Counted from the first letter of the stretch, positions 47,177 to 57,101 are shown. The stretch: 64,000 bases of DNA from Rhodobacteraceae bacterium Alg238-R152 (GCA_900537125.1 UNRJ01000004.1:124001-188000), one strand, 5' to 3'. The notes: generated by a model not told the origin, from the sequence alone. Program-made: numbers and translations.

Positions 47177-49645
47177 ATGACGACTTATACGGGGTACTTG
47201 GTTAGTCTCGACGTGGGATCAGACGGGCTGGGAACAAGCGACCAAATCGACAGCAGCCTGGGGGGAAACGCCGTATTTACGCAGCACGACATGCCAATTG
47301 GCAACGGCTCCGTAAGTTTCCCCGAGATTGGATCCGTCTCGGGGACTTTCTTTTCACAAGATGGCCAAGCCTATTTTGTCCCCGAAGACTCAAACGTCGA
47401 TCCGAACGGCTTGCTTGGCTATATTGACAGCTTTTCCGAAGTGGTCGACGGCAGCAGCGGCGACGACAATATATGGGTCTGGGCCGATAGTAACGACGTT
47501 ATCCACGACACTGACGGCGACATAAACGGTGCCACTGGAAGTGACATTATTTACGCCGGTAGCGGAGATGATACCGTTGTTTTCGGCGATGGAAACGACA
47601 GTATCTACGGTGAGGGCGGCAACGACCAAATTGGCCTTTGGACCACCGGGTCTGGCAACAATCACCTCGACGGCGGCGCCGGCAATGACACCATTGTCGG
47701 CGGCGAGGGTAACGACAACATCATCGGCGGCTCGGGAGACGACGTCCTTTATGGCGCAGGTGGTGAAGACACACTCTCTGGTGGCTTGGGATCTGATGAA
47801 TTCTGGATCACCGATGATCATGACTCTGCTCAAATCGATGGCGGCAATGACGAGAGCGGCTGGGATCTTGTCGGGTTCTCAAACTGGGAGAGCACACAAG
47901 GCGTCGATGTCACCTTCACCGGCGACAAGGCGGGCACCTTTGATTTCCAAGGCACCGAAACCAACGGGTCTTTCACAGAAATTGAGCACATTGTTGGCAC
48001 CAGTTACGCCGACACCATTGATGCATCTGCGGACGCCACCAATCTAACGCTCGAAGGCTTTGGCGGGGACGACTCCATCACCGGCAGCGCGGGCAACAAC
48101 TACATCTATGGCGGCGACGGCGATGACACGATCACTGGCGGCGGTGGCAACGACAATCTCTTTGGTGGCGAGGGCAACGACGTCTTCAACGTGCATGCCG
48201 CTGTGCAACCAGAAGAGGCCGAAGTTGACGGGTTCGAAGTCGATGGCTTTGACCTAAGTGGATTTGGTGAAGCCGAACCGGCCATTGCCGAAGTCCCCAC
48301 CATTGACGTTTATGATGAGCCTGAAATTGATGACGCTGAACTGAGTGATGGCGGTGGTGACGAACTCGACGGAGGCGGCGATAATCTCGAAATTTCAGAC
48401 GATGTCGACGTAGAGACCGATGACGTAGTTCACATCGACGGCGGCGGATGGTGGGACACCCTCTCTTTCCACGAAGGCACATCAACAAGCGGTGTCACCG
48501 TTACCTATACCGGTAATTCTCAGGGTAACTTCGACCTAGAAGGCGTCGAGGGCACCTTCACCAGCATTGAAGCCCTACGAACCACGGAAAACGCAGACTT
48601 TGTCGATGGCTCCGTGTCTTTTGAAAGTGCGCTGATTGTTACCGGTGATGGCGACGATACGGTGATTGGCACTTACGACGACGATGAAATTTGGGCTGGT
48701 GGGGACAACGACCTTATCAACGCCAGCACCGGTGACGACACAATTGGCAGCGGCGCGGGCAATGACACCATAACCGGTGGCACAGGCAGCGACTCCTTTG
48801 TAATCGAAGACGATGATGGCTATGACGTCATCACCGACTTTACTATGGACGGGCGTCAAACCGACCAGTTGGACGTCAGCGAGCTGACCAACGCAAATGG
48901 TGACCCGGTCCGGGTGAGTGATGTTGACGTAAGCGCTGACAGCGCTGGCTACGCCATTTTGAATTTCCCCAATGGCGAAGCGGTGAACCTGCAAGGCATC
49001 CAAGCCGCATCCATTAACAACAGCACTTTGATCGAAATGGGCATCCCGTGTTTCACAACAGGTGCGCGAATTGCAACTCCGTGCGGAGATGTGCCAATCG
49101 AGGGTCTGCATGTCGGGGATCTTGTTCAAACATTGGACCACGGGCCACAACCCATAATCTGGATAGGCAAACGACACCTCTCTCAAGCAGAGCTGATCGC
49201 CTTCCCCAAATTGCGTCCGGTTCACATCCGCGAAGGCGCCTTGGGCAACGACCGCGATATGCTGGTTTCCCCACAACACGGAATGGTCACCACTCAAGAC
49301 GGAGACACCCCGCACCTGGCCCGCGCCATTCATCTTTCCCGTCACGGCGGGCCCGGGTTTCGGGTGGCCAATGGCGTGCGAACCGTGACCTATTATCACC
49401 TGATGTTTGAGCAACATGAAATCATCATTGCGGATGGCGCTCCGTCGGAAAGCTTCTATCCGGGGCCCATGGCGATGGGCGCGCTTGGTACCGACGAGCA
49501 GCGAGAAATTGCCCATTTGTTCCCGGAGCTGCTGACCCGTCCGGGTGGTGTCGCTTACGGCCCAACAGCCCGTGGCTTTCTAGAAGCTCGGGAGCTGTCA
49601 CCCAACACCGCCGCACAGTTTGAACAGGCCCGCGCATTTGCCTGA
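47177..49645 (+). CDS. RTX calcium-binding protein with C-terminal Hint domain
   Basis: 822 residues. From about residue 90 to 330 and again near 500-560 there are RTX nonapeptide repeats (GGAGNDTI, GGEGNDNI, GGSGDDVL). An acidic low-complexity stretch at about 345-420 interrupts them. From about residue 620 there is a Hint_2-type domain beginning IPCFTTGARIAT, with GLHVGDLV and LVSPQHGM. Such proteins are common in Roseobacters, are exported by type I secretion, and may self-cleave at the Hint domain. The ATG at 47177 has AAGGAG eight bases upstream; a GTG at 47168 is possible. Neighbours give no clue to its role. Confidence 0.85.
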   Translation: MTTYTGYLVSLDVGSDGLGTSDQIDSSLGGNAVFTQHDMPIGNGSVSFPEIGSVSGTFFSQDGQAYFVPEDSNVDPNGLLGYIDSFSEVVDGSSGDDNIWVWADSNDVIHDTDGDINGATGSDIIYAGSGDDTVVFGDGNDSIYGEGGNDQIGLWTTGSGNNHLDGGAGNDTIVGGEGNDNIIGGSGDDVLYGAGGEDTLSGGLGSDEFWITDDHDSAQIDGGNDESGWDLVGFSNWESTQGVDVTFTGDKAGTFDFQGTETNGSFTEIEHIVGTSYADTIDASADATNLTLEGFGGDDSITGSAGNNYIYGGDGDDTITGGGGNDNLFGGEGNDVFNVHAAVQPEEAEVDGFEVDGFDLSGFGEAEPAIAEVPTIDVYDEPEIDDAELSDGGGDELDGGGDNLEISDDVDVETDDVVHIDGGGWWDTLSFHEGTSTSGVTVTYTGNSQGNFDLEGVEGTFTSIEALRTTENADFVDGSVSFESALIVTGDGDDTVIGTYDDDEIWAGGDNDLINASTGDDTIGSGAGNDTITGGTGSDSFVIEDDDGYDVITDFTMDGRQTDQLDVSELTNANGDPVRVSDVDVSADSAGYAILNFPNGEAVNLQGIQAASINNSTLIEMGIPCFTTGARIATPCGDVPIEGLHVGDLVQTLDHGPQPIIWIGKRHLSQAELIAFPKLRPVHIREGALGNDRDMLVSPQHGMVTTQDGDTPHLARAIHLSRHGGPGFRVANGVRTVTYYHLMFEQHEIIIADGAPSESFYPGPMAMGALGTDEQREIAHLFPELLTRPGGVAYGPTARGFLEARELSPNTAAQFEQARAFA

Positions 49646-49657
49646 CCTCTTCAAAAA

Positions 49658-49682
49658 CCTGCAGCCAGAACATGGCTGCGGG
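49658..49682 (+). terminator. Hairpin after the RTX/Hint gene
   Basis: CCTGCAGCCA and TGGCTGCGGG pair over ten positions (one G-T pair) around the loop GAACA, 13 bases after the stop codon. TGTCTTGTT follows, a weak T-rich tail. Confidence 0.65.
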
Positions 49683-49924
49683 TGTCTTGTTAAGACAAAG
49701 GTTAACGACAATACGCACCGCCGCAAAACAGTTGCAATACAGACACGATACCGACGGTCCAAAGCACCAATAGTTAACGCTTAACCCCGCGGCCGCAGCA
49801 TGTCATTGTCGAAGACATGTTACCGTCATCAGAGACGCTCCCCCATTTTCTGAAAGACACAGAGCCGACTAAAGGCTCGCCAATGCCAAATCATCCATTG
49901 AGTTTCGGACTAGCGAGCCACAGA

Positions 49925-50413
49925 TCAATTTCCCTCAAACTGCGCCTGACACGACTTGATACTTTGCAAACCTTTCATGCTGCCAGTCAGGTCGAGATCT
50001 TCGGATTTGCCAGATCCGCCTTGCACAAGAACCGAAGTCCGCTTGCCAAACTCTGCGGCAAACTCCGGGTTGTCAAAAAAAGCGTAACCGCCTGGCAAAC
50101 CAGCAAAATGTGCCCCCACGACGACCCCCTGAAAGCGGCTATCTCCGAAGTCGAACAGCACGCTGCCCGCTTCGCCGTCGACGACACCTTGAAAGGCTGA
50201 GTTGTAGGCCGAGAAGAAAGCGCCATTTTTGTCCGGCACCAACCCAATTTGCACCAAGGTGCCACTTTCAAACATTTTTTCCATGTAGCAGCCGTTGCCA
50301 TTGGTGGGATTGGACTTCACGGTCCAGTCGCCGACCGTGGCGAACTCCGCGTGGGATTGTGCCCAGCCAAGGGTTGGGAGCATCAGGACTAAGGGCAGCC
50401 AAAGGCGGATCAT
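49925..50413 (-). CDS. Small secreted protein of unknown function
   Basis: 162 residues. A signal peptide (MIRLWLPLVLMLPTLGWAQS) precedes a mature part of about 143 residues. NGNGCYMEKMFESGTLVQIG and a C-terminal SIKSCQAQFEG give two cysteines that could form a disulfide. I cannot assign it to a family, though the layout of short beta strands is like that of invasion-associated or DUF-type periplasmic proteins. GAGAGA lies before the ATG. It lies 21 bp downstream of the AsmA gene in transcription order, on the same strand. Confidence 0.7.
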   Translation of the reverse strand: MIRLWLPLVLMLPTLGWAQSHAEFATVGDWTVKSNPTNGNGCYMEKMFESGTLVQIGLVPDKNGAFFSAYNSAFQGVVDGEAGSVLFDFGDSRFQGVVVGAHFAGLPGGYAFFDNPEFAAEFGKRTSVLVQGGSGKSEDLDLTGSMKGLQSIKSCQAQFEGN

Positions 50414-50434
50414 ATCTCTCTCCAGAGTGAGGTC

Positions 50435-53143
50435 TCATTCAAGTTGGGCAATATCCGGTGTGCAGGGTTGGCGGGTTTCAGGCATCTGATCAGCACCGTC
50501 AGCACGGTGATGGCGAGAGCCACCGACGTCGAGCTTGAACTTTGGTTCAGACAGCTTGCCCTGGACTTCAAAAGGCCAAGCGCTGCGCGCAAGCGGCTTA
50601 CCCACGCGGCGAGGCTCAGCGCGGATCGAAATGGCGTCCTGCACCCAATCTACCATGCCCTTCACCACAAGTTGCACGCTGCCTGTTTCGGCCACAACCG
50701 AGTCAAAAGAGACATTCCCTGCGCTGATCCGAACCGGTGCTTTCACGCAAACAATCTCGGTTTCGCCCTCAGCAAACTCCTTGGACACCAGCCATGGAAA
50801 AATGCCAAGTCCAGCCAATTCCAACAGGCTAGTGGCAATGGCTCCGTTGCGCATATTGAGCGACGCGTACCCTCCCATGGAGTTGGCAAAAGCTTTGCCT
50901 GAGCTGATGTTTCCGGTCACATCCACGGTCGCCGATAATTCACCACGTGCTGGGATATTTACGTCAACGGCCTTCAGGATATCACCAAAGTCCCACCCGC
51001 TGGTCGCGCCCTCAATGCGCATCTGTTCCGGGTCTTCAATGACATCCATGGAGGCCGTGACTTTGAAGAATCCAGGACCGTAATAGAGTTCCAGAGGTCC
51101 GGCTTGAACTTGCCCGTCTTTGGCAGTCAGTTCGCTGTTCATCGAAGAGGTTCCCGCGTCCCCTATGAACTCGACGATCTCCATTGTGATCGCTAGATCT
51201 GTTTCGGTGAGGATGCGTTTGAGATCAAACACTTTGCTTTTCTTTTCAAGCACAAGTGGTTGGATCGGAGGGCGCCCGTCATCTGCTTTGTGATCCTCAG
51301 CCTGCTTGTCCGCTTTTGCAGCTTTGGCGCTATCGCTCAGTTGCACCATGATCTTTGCCCCTTCACGCAGGTCAACCAAACGCATCTGCTCGCTGCGAAT
51401 TCCCCCACGAACCACGTTGATCTCCTGGCTTAAATCGAAGGTCATGTCGGAGCGCAAATCGGTGCCATCCGCTTGGAATTCAAATCCAATCTTGGCCTCC
51501 TTGGCCGCCCCTTCCAATGAAAACCCGGTGTTCAACTCTGAAACTCCTACAGGTTTGAGACCAAGTGCGGTCAGGAACGGTGTCGTGTCGGTAACGCCAA
51601 ATTTGAGGCCAAGTTTCATACCGGCAAGCTCCTCGATGCTGGCCACCACCAAATCTGCGTTTAGGGTCCAGAGATCGGTGTTGACCGTGCGAGCTTGCAA
51701 CTGACGCAGGCTGAGCGCGCCATTTTGATCTTCAACGACAAAATCTGCTTCAACACCGCCAAATTTTGCCACTTCTTCTGCGGGCAAATTCTTGAGCAAG
51801 ATATCCGCCGTACCTTGCAGATGGCCGGTTAGATCAACCAAACTCAGGCTCAACACGTCACCGATGTCCCCTTGAGCCGTCAAATATGGGGCGTCCTCCG
51901 GTCCCGCCTGTATGGAAATATCGCGCAGACCGAGCGTTTTGGCTTCCGAGCGGTAAATGTGGCCGATGGAAATGGGGCCAACCCGGTCAAGCCCTTGATC
52001 AAAGGCGTTTGTGAGGATGAGCAGTTTTTCGAAGGTGAGCGTGTCATTGGCACTGACAATATGCGCGTTGATTTCCGTAAGTTTGAGTTCCTTTAGGCTT
52101 TCAGCTTCCGCCGGGGGCTGCCCTTCTGGATGGAGGCGCGCGTCAATGTGAATGTCAAACCCAGCCTTATTCAATAGGTTGTCGACTTGGCCGGTAACAG
52201 TGACGTTTTGGCCTTTGTTCAAGTCAAGAGTCGTTTGTATATTGGCCAAAGTCAGCTGTTTGGGCGCGCTGGTGACATCCACCGCCAAGTTGCCGACACC
52301 TTCAAGGCTTCGCGCCAAGCCCAGAACCTCAAAAACATCACCGATCTGGCCAGTGTTCAACTCCAGTCGCGCAGTATAGCCACCTCCGGCCTCTGGTAGT
52401 GCTTCGCCATTGTAACTCAGAGAGATGTCGCCAAATTCCAACTGGTTGGTGAAGGCTGCCCCGCGCGGATATTTGCCGTCCCATGTGAAGGCTTCGCCGT
52501 TTAAGGCGCCTGCCCCAGTAACCGCTACTAGTTGGCCGTCTTGTAGTTGTTCCAGAAGGATTTTCTCGAGCTGAAAGTTGAACTCAAAACCGCTCAGCTC
52601 GTCCACCGACACAAGGCCGATATTGGTGAAAGAGACGGTGCGGTCGCTGAGGAATGTGATGATCGATGGTTTGGTCTTTTGGGGGCTGGCTACTTTGTCC
52701 TGCTCGTCAGATGTCTTTGCCTGAGGCTCCGTCTGATCGGGCGTTTCAGATTTAGTCCAGCTTGTAGTGCCGTCGGCTTGTGTGATCAGATTGGCTTGCA
52801 GCCCGTCAATTGTCAGGTTGTCGATGTCAATTCGACGTTCAAGCAAGGCGGGCAGGTCAACCTCCCACTCCAGGAGGTCCAATTCAGCAAGATTCAGCGT
52901 CGGGATGTTTTCGCTGGGAATGCTGGCCCCGCTGACGTGCACCTTTGTGGTGCCCGCCAGAACCACACGCACGTCGCCGTCGATCAAAAACGTCTGCCCG
53001 ATTTGCTCGGTAAGAAGATCAGCCACAAAATCTTTGCGCCAGCCACTAAATATGGGTGTTGCAAGGGCGGCCCAGATCAAAAGGCACAGGGTCAAAGCCA
53101 CCACCACCAAACCAGACAAAAGTCTCAAAATCCAACGTCGCAA
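50435..53143 (-). CDS. AsmA-family protein
   Basis: 902 residues. One N-terminal membrane helix (about 8-30, LLSGLVVVALTLCLLIWAAL) is followed by FIDGDVRVVLAGTTKVHVSG-like beta repeats and, at the end, NGAIATSLLELAGLGIFPWLV-type residues typical of the AsmA C-terminal half. AsmA-like proteins bridge inner and outer membranes and move phospholipids or influence protein folding. The start is taken as TTG at 53143 with AAGGAAA five to six bases upstream; the frame stays open to 53257. It is divergent from the kinase-GTPase operon across about 540 bp. Confidence 0.85.
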   Translation of the reverse strand: MRRWILRLLSGLVVVALTLCLLIWAALATPIFSGWRKDFVADLLTEQIGQTFLIDGDVRVVLAGTTKVHVSGASIPSENIPTLNLAELDLLEWEVDLPALLERRIDIDNLTIDGLQANLITQADGTTSWTKSETPDQTEPQAKTSDEQDKVASPQKTKPSIITFLSDRTVSFTNIGLVSVDELSGFEFNFQLEKILLEQLQDGQLVAVTGAGALNGEAFTWDGKYPRGAAFTNQLEFGDISLSYNGEALPEAGGGYTARLELNTGQIGDVFEVLGLARSLEGVGNLAVDVTSAPKQLTLANIQTTLDLNKGQNVTVTGQVDNLLNKAGFDIHIDARLHPEGQPPAEAESLKELKLTEINAHIVSANDTLTFEKLLILTNAFDQGLDRVGPISIGHIYRSEAKTLGLRDISIQAGPEDAPYLTAQGDIGDVLSLSLVDLTGHLQGTADILLKNLPAEEVAKFGGVEADFVVEDQNGALSLRQLQARTVNTDLWTLNADLVVASIEELAGMKLGLKFGVTDTTPFLTALGLKPVGVSELNTGFSLEGAAKEAKIGFEFQADGTDLRSDMTFDLSQEINVVRGGIRSEQMRLVDLREGAKIMVQLSDSAKAAKADKQAEDHKADDGRPPIQPLVLEKKSKVFDLKRILTETDLAITMEIVEFIGDAGTSSMNSELTAKDGQVQAGPLELYYGPGFFKVTASMDVIEDPEQMRIEGATSGWDFGDILKAVDVNIPARGELSATVDVTGNISSGKAFANSMGGYASLNMRNGAIATSLLELAGLGIFPWLVSKEFAEGETEIVCVKAPVRISAGNVSFDSVVAETGSVQLVVKGMVDWVQDAISIRAEPRRVGKPLARSAWPFEVQGKLSEPKFKLDVGGSRHHRADGADQMPETRQPCTPDIAQLE

Positions 53144-53687
53144 AGCGTTTCCTTTCTCAAGGCGCTCCAAAGAAAAATTCAAAGTATCAAACTTCCTGCC
53201 AAATTGGGGAACGCACGAACAAATTCGCGGGCATAGGCAGCAGGAGGCCTCAGTCAAAGCTAACTGGGCCCATCATTGCACAGCTTTATGCGTGTTGAGA
53301 ACAGGTTACGTGCTTGCCTCCGATTGCGCTGCTTTTCGAGGTCAAAACAAGGCGCAGGCTTGGGTACACGAGAAGAAATTTACCCTTCGTTAATGTACGC
53401 CTGTCGAATGTGCGTTCTGACAGTCAAACACAACCGTCAGGTAAGACCTTATAAACAAACGGATCTCTACCTTCAAAAGGCTGTGACATTTTGCAACACA
53501 TCAATAAACCTCATATTTAGACGGCTTTTGGCTTCGCCACTTATTCGCGTCAAACCTGAACGGAGTGCCACAGCGCTTGCGCAGTGCTGCCACGATTGGA
53601 ACACATTTCCTCAACAGCTTAGGGGGGAAGGTGAGAACTTGCTGCCGCATTTCCTCCTGGTCGCATGATAGAGAGGAAGCTGCGTTG
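53144..53687. other. 544-bp divergent intergenic region
   Basis: No supported gene lies here. Two frames (53276-53668 plus and 53501-53836 minus) are open but have arginine-rich, family-less translations. The region must contain the promoters of the AsmA gene (minus) and the kinase operon (plus). The right half is AT-rich (53450-53530), a plausible promoter zone for the operon. A short CTGTC/GACAG repeat is near 53401-53424. Confidence 0.5.
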
Positions 53688-54998
53688 ATGGATTGCGCTG
53701 AGGAAAACGTGACTGTGCTGTCTCCCGGGACAGAGCTCTTAAGGGGGCAGTATCGGATCACGCGCAGTCTGGGCCAAGGGGGGTTTGGCCTGACATATCT
53801 TGCCAGCGACAGCCTCAATCGTATCGTGGTGATCAAAGAGTGTTTCCCATCGCAGATCTGTACAAGAGTCGGGCAACAAGTAGTCCCTTCTGACCCGGAC
53901 AGCGCACCGTTTTTTGCCTCGGTTCTGGAGCAGTTTCAGGCCGAAGCACACCAACTGGCAGAGCTGGATCATCCACGTATTGTTGGCGTGCATCAAACAT
54001 TTGCGGAAAATGGCACCGCGTATACAGCGATGAATTTTGTCGAGGGGGAAGATCTGCACGAGTTGGTGGATCATGCACCTGGGCGATTGACGCCAAAGCT
54101 CATTGACGGGCTGTTGCGGCAAGTTTTGGACGCGCTGAGTTACTTGCATGATCGAGGGGTGCTGCATCGGGACGTGGCGCCGGACAATCTAATCCTAAGT
54201 GCAAATGGCGACGTGACCTTGATTGATTTTGGCGCCGCATATTCGACTGTGGACGGCGAAGGTGGGCAAAGCCAGCGGATGCTGGCAGTAAAAGATGGCT
54301 ATTCGCCTCCGGAGTTTTACAGCGCAGACGGCAAGCAAGGCGCGCACAGCGACATGTATTCACTAGGTGCGCTGTGCCACTTGGTCTTTACCGGAGAGGC
54401 TCCGCCTGACGCGCAAACCCGTTTGGAAATGACCACAAGCGGCCGGGTAGATCCCTATGTGCCGCTCGAAGCGACAGATTTTGAAATCGACATTCGCTTA
54501 AAGCTGGCCACAGACCGTGCTTTGGCGCTTGCGCCTAGCGACAGGCTACGCTGTGCAAATGATTGGCTGGCAGTGATGGATGGTCCTATCCCCAAACCAA
54601 TCCCAGTGTTTGATCCAGCCGTGATTGGTGTAATCGAAGAACTGGTCAGCAAGACGAACAAAGTACTGAAACCCGGCTTGCCAAAGGTGCTGCAAAAGCC
54701 TTTGAAAACTTTGGAAGCAGCCCGACAGGTACCGCCGCCTAAGCAATACGTAGATATTTTTGGCAATCCAATTGATGACGTCGAAGCCTATCTGAAGGAT
54801 CAGGATCGTCAGTGCAAAGCACGCCCCAAAGCTAGCGCGCGGCTTTTGCAGCAGGGTGATTTTGTGCAGTCACCAACGGAGCAATCCAAAGGCACGCGCC
54901 CTCCCCCTGCGCCCAGCGTCGGGTCGTTGTTCCACAAATTCTGCGACCGGCTCAAAGGTGAGCGGTCTTCGCCCAACACCCGTCTATTCCTAATCTGA
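53688..54998 (+). CDS. Hanks-type serine/threonine protein kinase
   Basis: 436 residues. The kinase domain spans about 20-290: the glycine loop SLGQGGFGLTY (29-34), the ATP lysine K50 in VVIKECFP, the catalytic loop HRDVAPDN (160-167) with A in place of the usual lysine, and DFG at 180-182. The activation segment is YSPPEFYS with no obvious activation-loop change. A C-terminal tail of about 140 residues is rich in proline and polar residues and has no membrane helix, so the kinase is cytosolic. The start at 53688 (MDCAEEN) is likely. It heads the operon, eleven bases before the FHA gene, and is the probable source of the phosphothreonine read by it. Confidence 0.88.
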   Translation: MDCAEENVTVLSPGTELLRGQYRITRSLGQGGFGLTYLASDSLNRIVVIKECFPSQICTRVGQQVVPSDPDSAPFFASVLEQFQAEAHQLAELDHPRIVGVHQTFAENGTAYTAMNFVEGEDLHELVDHAPGRLTPKLIDGLLRQVLDALSYLHDRGVLHRDVAPDNLILSANGDVTLIDFGAAYSTVDGEGGQSQRMLAVKDGYSPPEFYSADGKQGAHSDMYSLGALCHLVFTGEAPPDAQTRLEMTTSGRVDPYVPLEATDFEIDIRLKLATDRALALAPSDRLRCANDWLAVMDGPIPKPIPVFDPAVIGVIEELVSKTNKVLKPGLPKVLQKPLKTLEAARQVPPPKQYVDIFGNPIDDVEAYLKDQDRQCKARPKASARLLQQGDFVQSPTEQSKGTRPPPAPSVGSLFHKFCDRLKGERSSPNTRLFLI

Positions 54999-55009
54999 AG
55001 GGACACCCT

Positions 55010-56161
55010 ATGCGGTTCATTCGCGACATTATTGCAGAGAAATCACAGGCCGCCGGTCAAACCGAAGCCGCTGCGCTGCGTTATCCGTTGCGGCTGCGAG
55101 AGCAGGATCGCGCGGAACATGCGGTAACGAACATCGAGGCCGAGGTGGCAACGGCCCCAGTGCAGGACACAGCCTGCTTTACGGCTTCACCTCCGCCGGA
55201 AACACAAGAAGAGACGCCTGTTGATCTTGCGGCTATTTCTGCGGCACTTGCGCCAGACAATCCAATTCATGAGTGTGAGCAGTCTTCTGAGGCATTTGCG
55301 AATTATTCTATCGGACGACAAGAGTTTGTTGGCCAAGAGCGCAGTCAGGAAGAGACTGCCTTGCCAGAAAACATCGACCCGTTTGAGAGCTTGTTTTCTG
55401 AAGGAGATATGCCAGTTGAAGAGGCGGTAGACGTGGGTCAAGGCGTGCCTCCCCTCACCCACCAGGATACAAATTTGCGTCCACACGAGGCGAAGGTGCC
55501 AACAATGGCGGCCCCTACTCCTTCCGCCACAGAACAGGCTCCAGTTCAGGCGCAGCCACTTGCGACCTCCGCAGTCGAGCCCCAGCCTGAACCTACGCTA
55601 CCTGTTCAGGAGGCATCCCCGCCGGAAGTGGACTTGGCCGCGTTGCAAGCCAATATGGCTGCGCACAAACCGGCTGGTGGGCGCAGCTCAAAAGGACGCG
55701 TGAAAACGCGCCTTTTGGGCTTCAGCGCACCGTCAAGCCAGGCCCATGACCCGATGGCCCAAACGCAGAAAGTTCCTGCTGCGACTGAGGCGCATTTCCC
55801 CGTGGGTTGGCTGGTTGTGGTCGAAGGCCCAGGCAAAGGGGCGTCCTTCTCCCTGTTTGACGGGCTAACACAAATAGGCCGGGGCGAAGGGCAAACGGTG
55901 CGGCTAGACTATGGCGACACCACCATTTCGCGAGAAAACCATGCGGCCATCGCGTTTGATGGCGAACAGCGGCGATTTTTCTTCGGCCACGGAGGCAAAG
56001 CCAACCTTGTGCGTTTGAATGGTAGACCAGTACTCAGCACAGAAGATCTCGCGCCAAACAGCATCATTCGCATTGGCGAGACCACATTGCGTTTTGTCGC
56101 GCTGTGCGGTGATGATTTTGCATGGGGTGATCCTGAGGTGGCGCATGACAACCTTGGGTGA
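55010..56161 (+). CDS. FHA domain-containing protein
   Basis: 383 residues. Residues 1-260 are acidic, proline-rich and probably disordered. The last 110 residues are an FHA domain, with IGRGEGQTVRL (residues 289 onward) and the phosphothreonine-binding TTISRENHAAIAF. FHA domains bind phosphothreonine peptides, so it likely reads the kinase's mark. AAGGG stands before the ATG. Its end overlaps the phosphatase gene by 17 bases. Confidence 0.85.
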   Translation: MRFIRDIIAEKSQAAGQTEAAALRYPLRLREQDRAEHAVTNIEAEVATAPVQDTACFTASPPPETQEETPVDLAAISAALAPDNPIHECEQSSEAFANYSIGRQEFVGQERSQEETALPENIDPFESLFSEGDMPVEEAVDVGQGVPPLTHQDTNLRPHEAKVPTMAAPTPSATEQAPVQAQPLATSAVEPQPEPTLPVQEASPPEVDLAALQANMAAHKPAGGRSSKGRVKTRLLGFSAPSSQAHDPMAQTQKVPAATEAHFPVGWLVVVEGPGKGASFSLFDGLTQIGRGEGQTVRLDYGDTTISRENHAAIAFDGEQRRFFFGHGGKANLVRLNGRPVLSTEDLAPNSIIRIGETTLRFVALCGDDFAWGDPEVAHDNLG

Positions 56162-57101
56162 ACTTTGCTTTGATGTGGCCACCGCGCTCTGCGCGGGGGC
56201 ACGCGAGCGGCAGGAGGACACAGTTGTGGCCGACTTCCCGCTTGGTGCCGCTATGGGCTTTGCAGTGCTCTCAGACGGGATGGGTGGGCATTCCTGCGGA
56301 GATGTGGCCAGCGGCATCGTGGCCACTGAGCTGTTTAGTGAATTGAAACTGCTCAGTAGCACTCCGACCGAAATGGAAAGCAACATTGGTACGGTGCTAC
56401 AAGAGGCTGTCACAGCAGCAAACACGTGTATTCGATTGTATGAGGACCAAAACCCCACAGCAAACGGAATGGGAGCAACTTTGGTTGCGCCGGTGGTGTT
56501 TGAAGACCGTCTTTATTGGGTGTCTGTGGGCGACTCCCCGCTGTATTTGTTGCGCGGAACAAAGCTGTACCGCTTGAACGAAGATCACTCCTACGCGGTT
56601 CAGATCGACCTTATGAAATCCCGCGGCCTCCTCAATCACGAAGACGCACAAAACCACCCAGATCGCAGCGCATTGGTGTCGGTTTTGGCTGGTGGTGAGA
56701 TTGCCAAAGTGGATTGCCGCATTGAGCCGATGAGACTGAAACACGGCGACATCGTTCTTGCGGCCAGTGATGGCGTGCACACGCTGTCCGATGAAGCGAT
56801 CACAGAAGTGCTGCGTGACAATATGGCAGGAACCGGTCGGCAAATTGGAGATGCGTTGTTGCGGGCGGTCGTGGCCGAAGCCTGTCCGGACCAAGACAAT
56901 CTGTCCCTGTGTGTCATCAAGGTGACGCAGCACGGCACCTTGCAACAAGACTCGCGTAACTCAGCCCCGGTAGAGGCACAAGTCGATACGGACCGGCTCC
57001 CTGAAAGACGCCAAACGGCACAGGTCGTCAACATTGATCGCTCGGAGCGCCAAGGCACAGTGCGCACGTTTGTTAGCCTCACCCGAAAGGTCGGAAAGTA
57101 A
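56145..57101 (+). CDS. PP2C-type serine/threonine phosphatase
   Basis: 318 residues. The metal-binding motifs of PPM phosphatases are complete: RQED (22-25), LSDGMGGHSCGD (DGMGGH 44-49), NGMGATLV, VSVGDSPLYLL, LAASDGVHTLSDE and DQDNLSLCVI. It removes phosphate from Ser/Thr and should oppose the kinase. The C-terminal tail (RTVRTFVSLTRKVGK-like) is basic. The start at 56145 has GAGG six bases upstream and overlaps the FHA gene. Its TAA and the next ATG share one base (TAATG). Confidence 0.93.
   Translation: MTTLGELCFDVATALCAGARERQEDTVVADFPLGAAMGFAVLSDGMGGHSCGDVASGIVATELFSELKLLSSTPTEMESNIGTVLQEAVTAANTCIRLYEDQNPTANGMGATLVAPVVFEDRLYWVSVGDSPLYLLRGTKLYRLNEDHSYAVQIDLMKSRGLLNHEDAQNHPDRSALVSVLAGGEIAKVDCRIEPMRLKHGDIVLAASDGVHTLSDEAITEVLRDNMAGTGRQIGDALLRAVVAEACPDQDNLSLCVIKVTQHGTLQQDSRNSAPVEAQVDTDRLPERRQTAQVVNIDRSERQGTVRTFVSLTRKVGK

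Noticed and set aside
47400-48800. Short repeated GGxGxD-coding units that could look like a tandem repeat or CRISPR array
   Set aside because: They are imperfect RTX coding repeats in one open frame without constant repeats and unique spacers.
53276-53668. A 130-codon open frame before the kinase
   Set aside because: Arginine/leucine-rich translation, no good ribosome binding site and no family resemblance; the region looks like promoter DNA.
53688-57101. Type VI secretion post-translational regulation module (kinase, FHA, PP2C)
   Set aside because: No secretion structural gene is present nearby, and GTPases follow instead.
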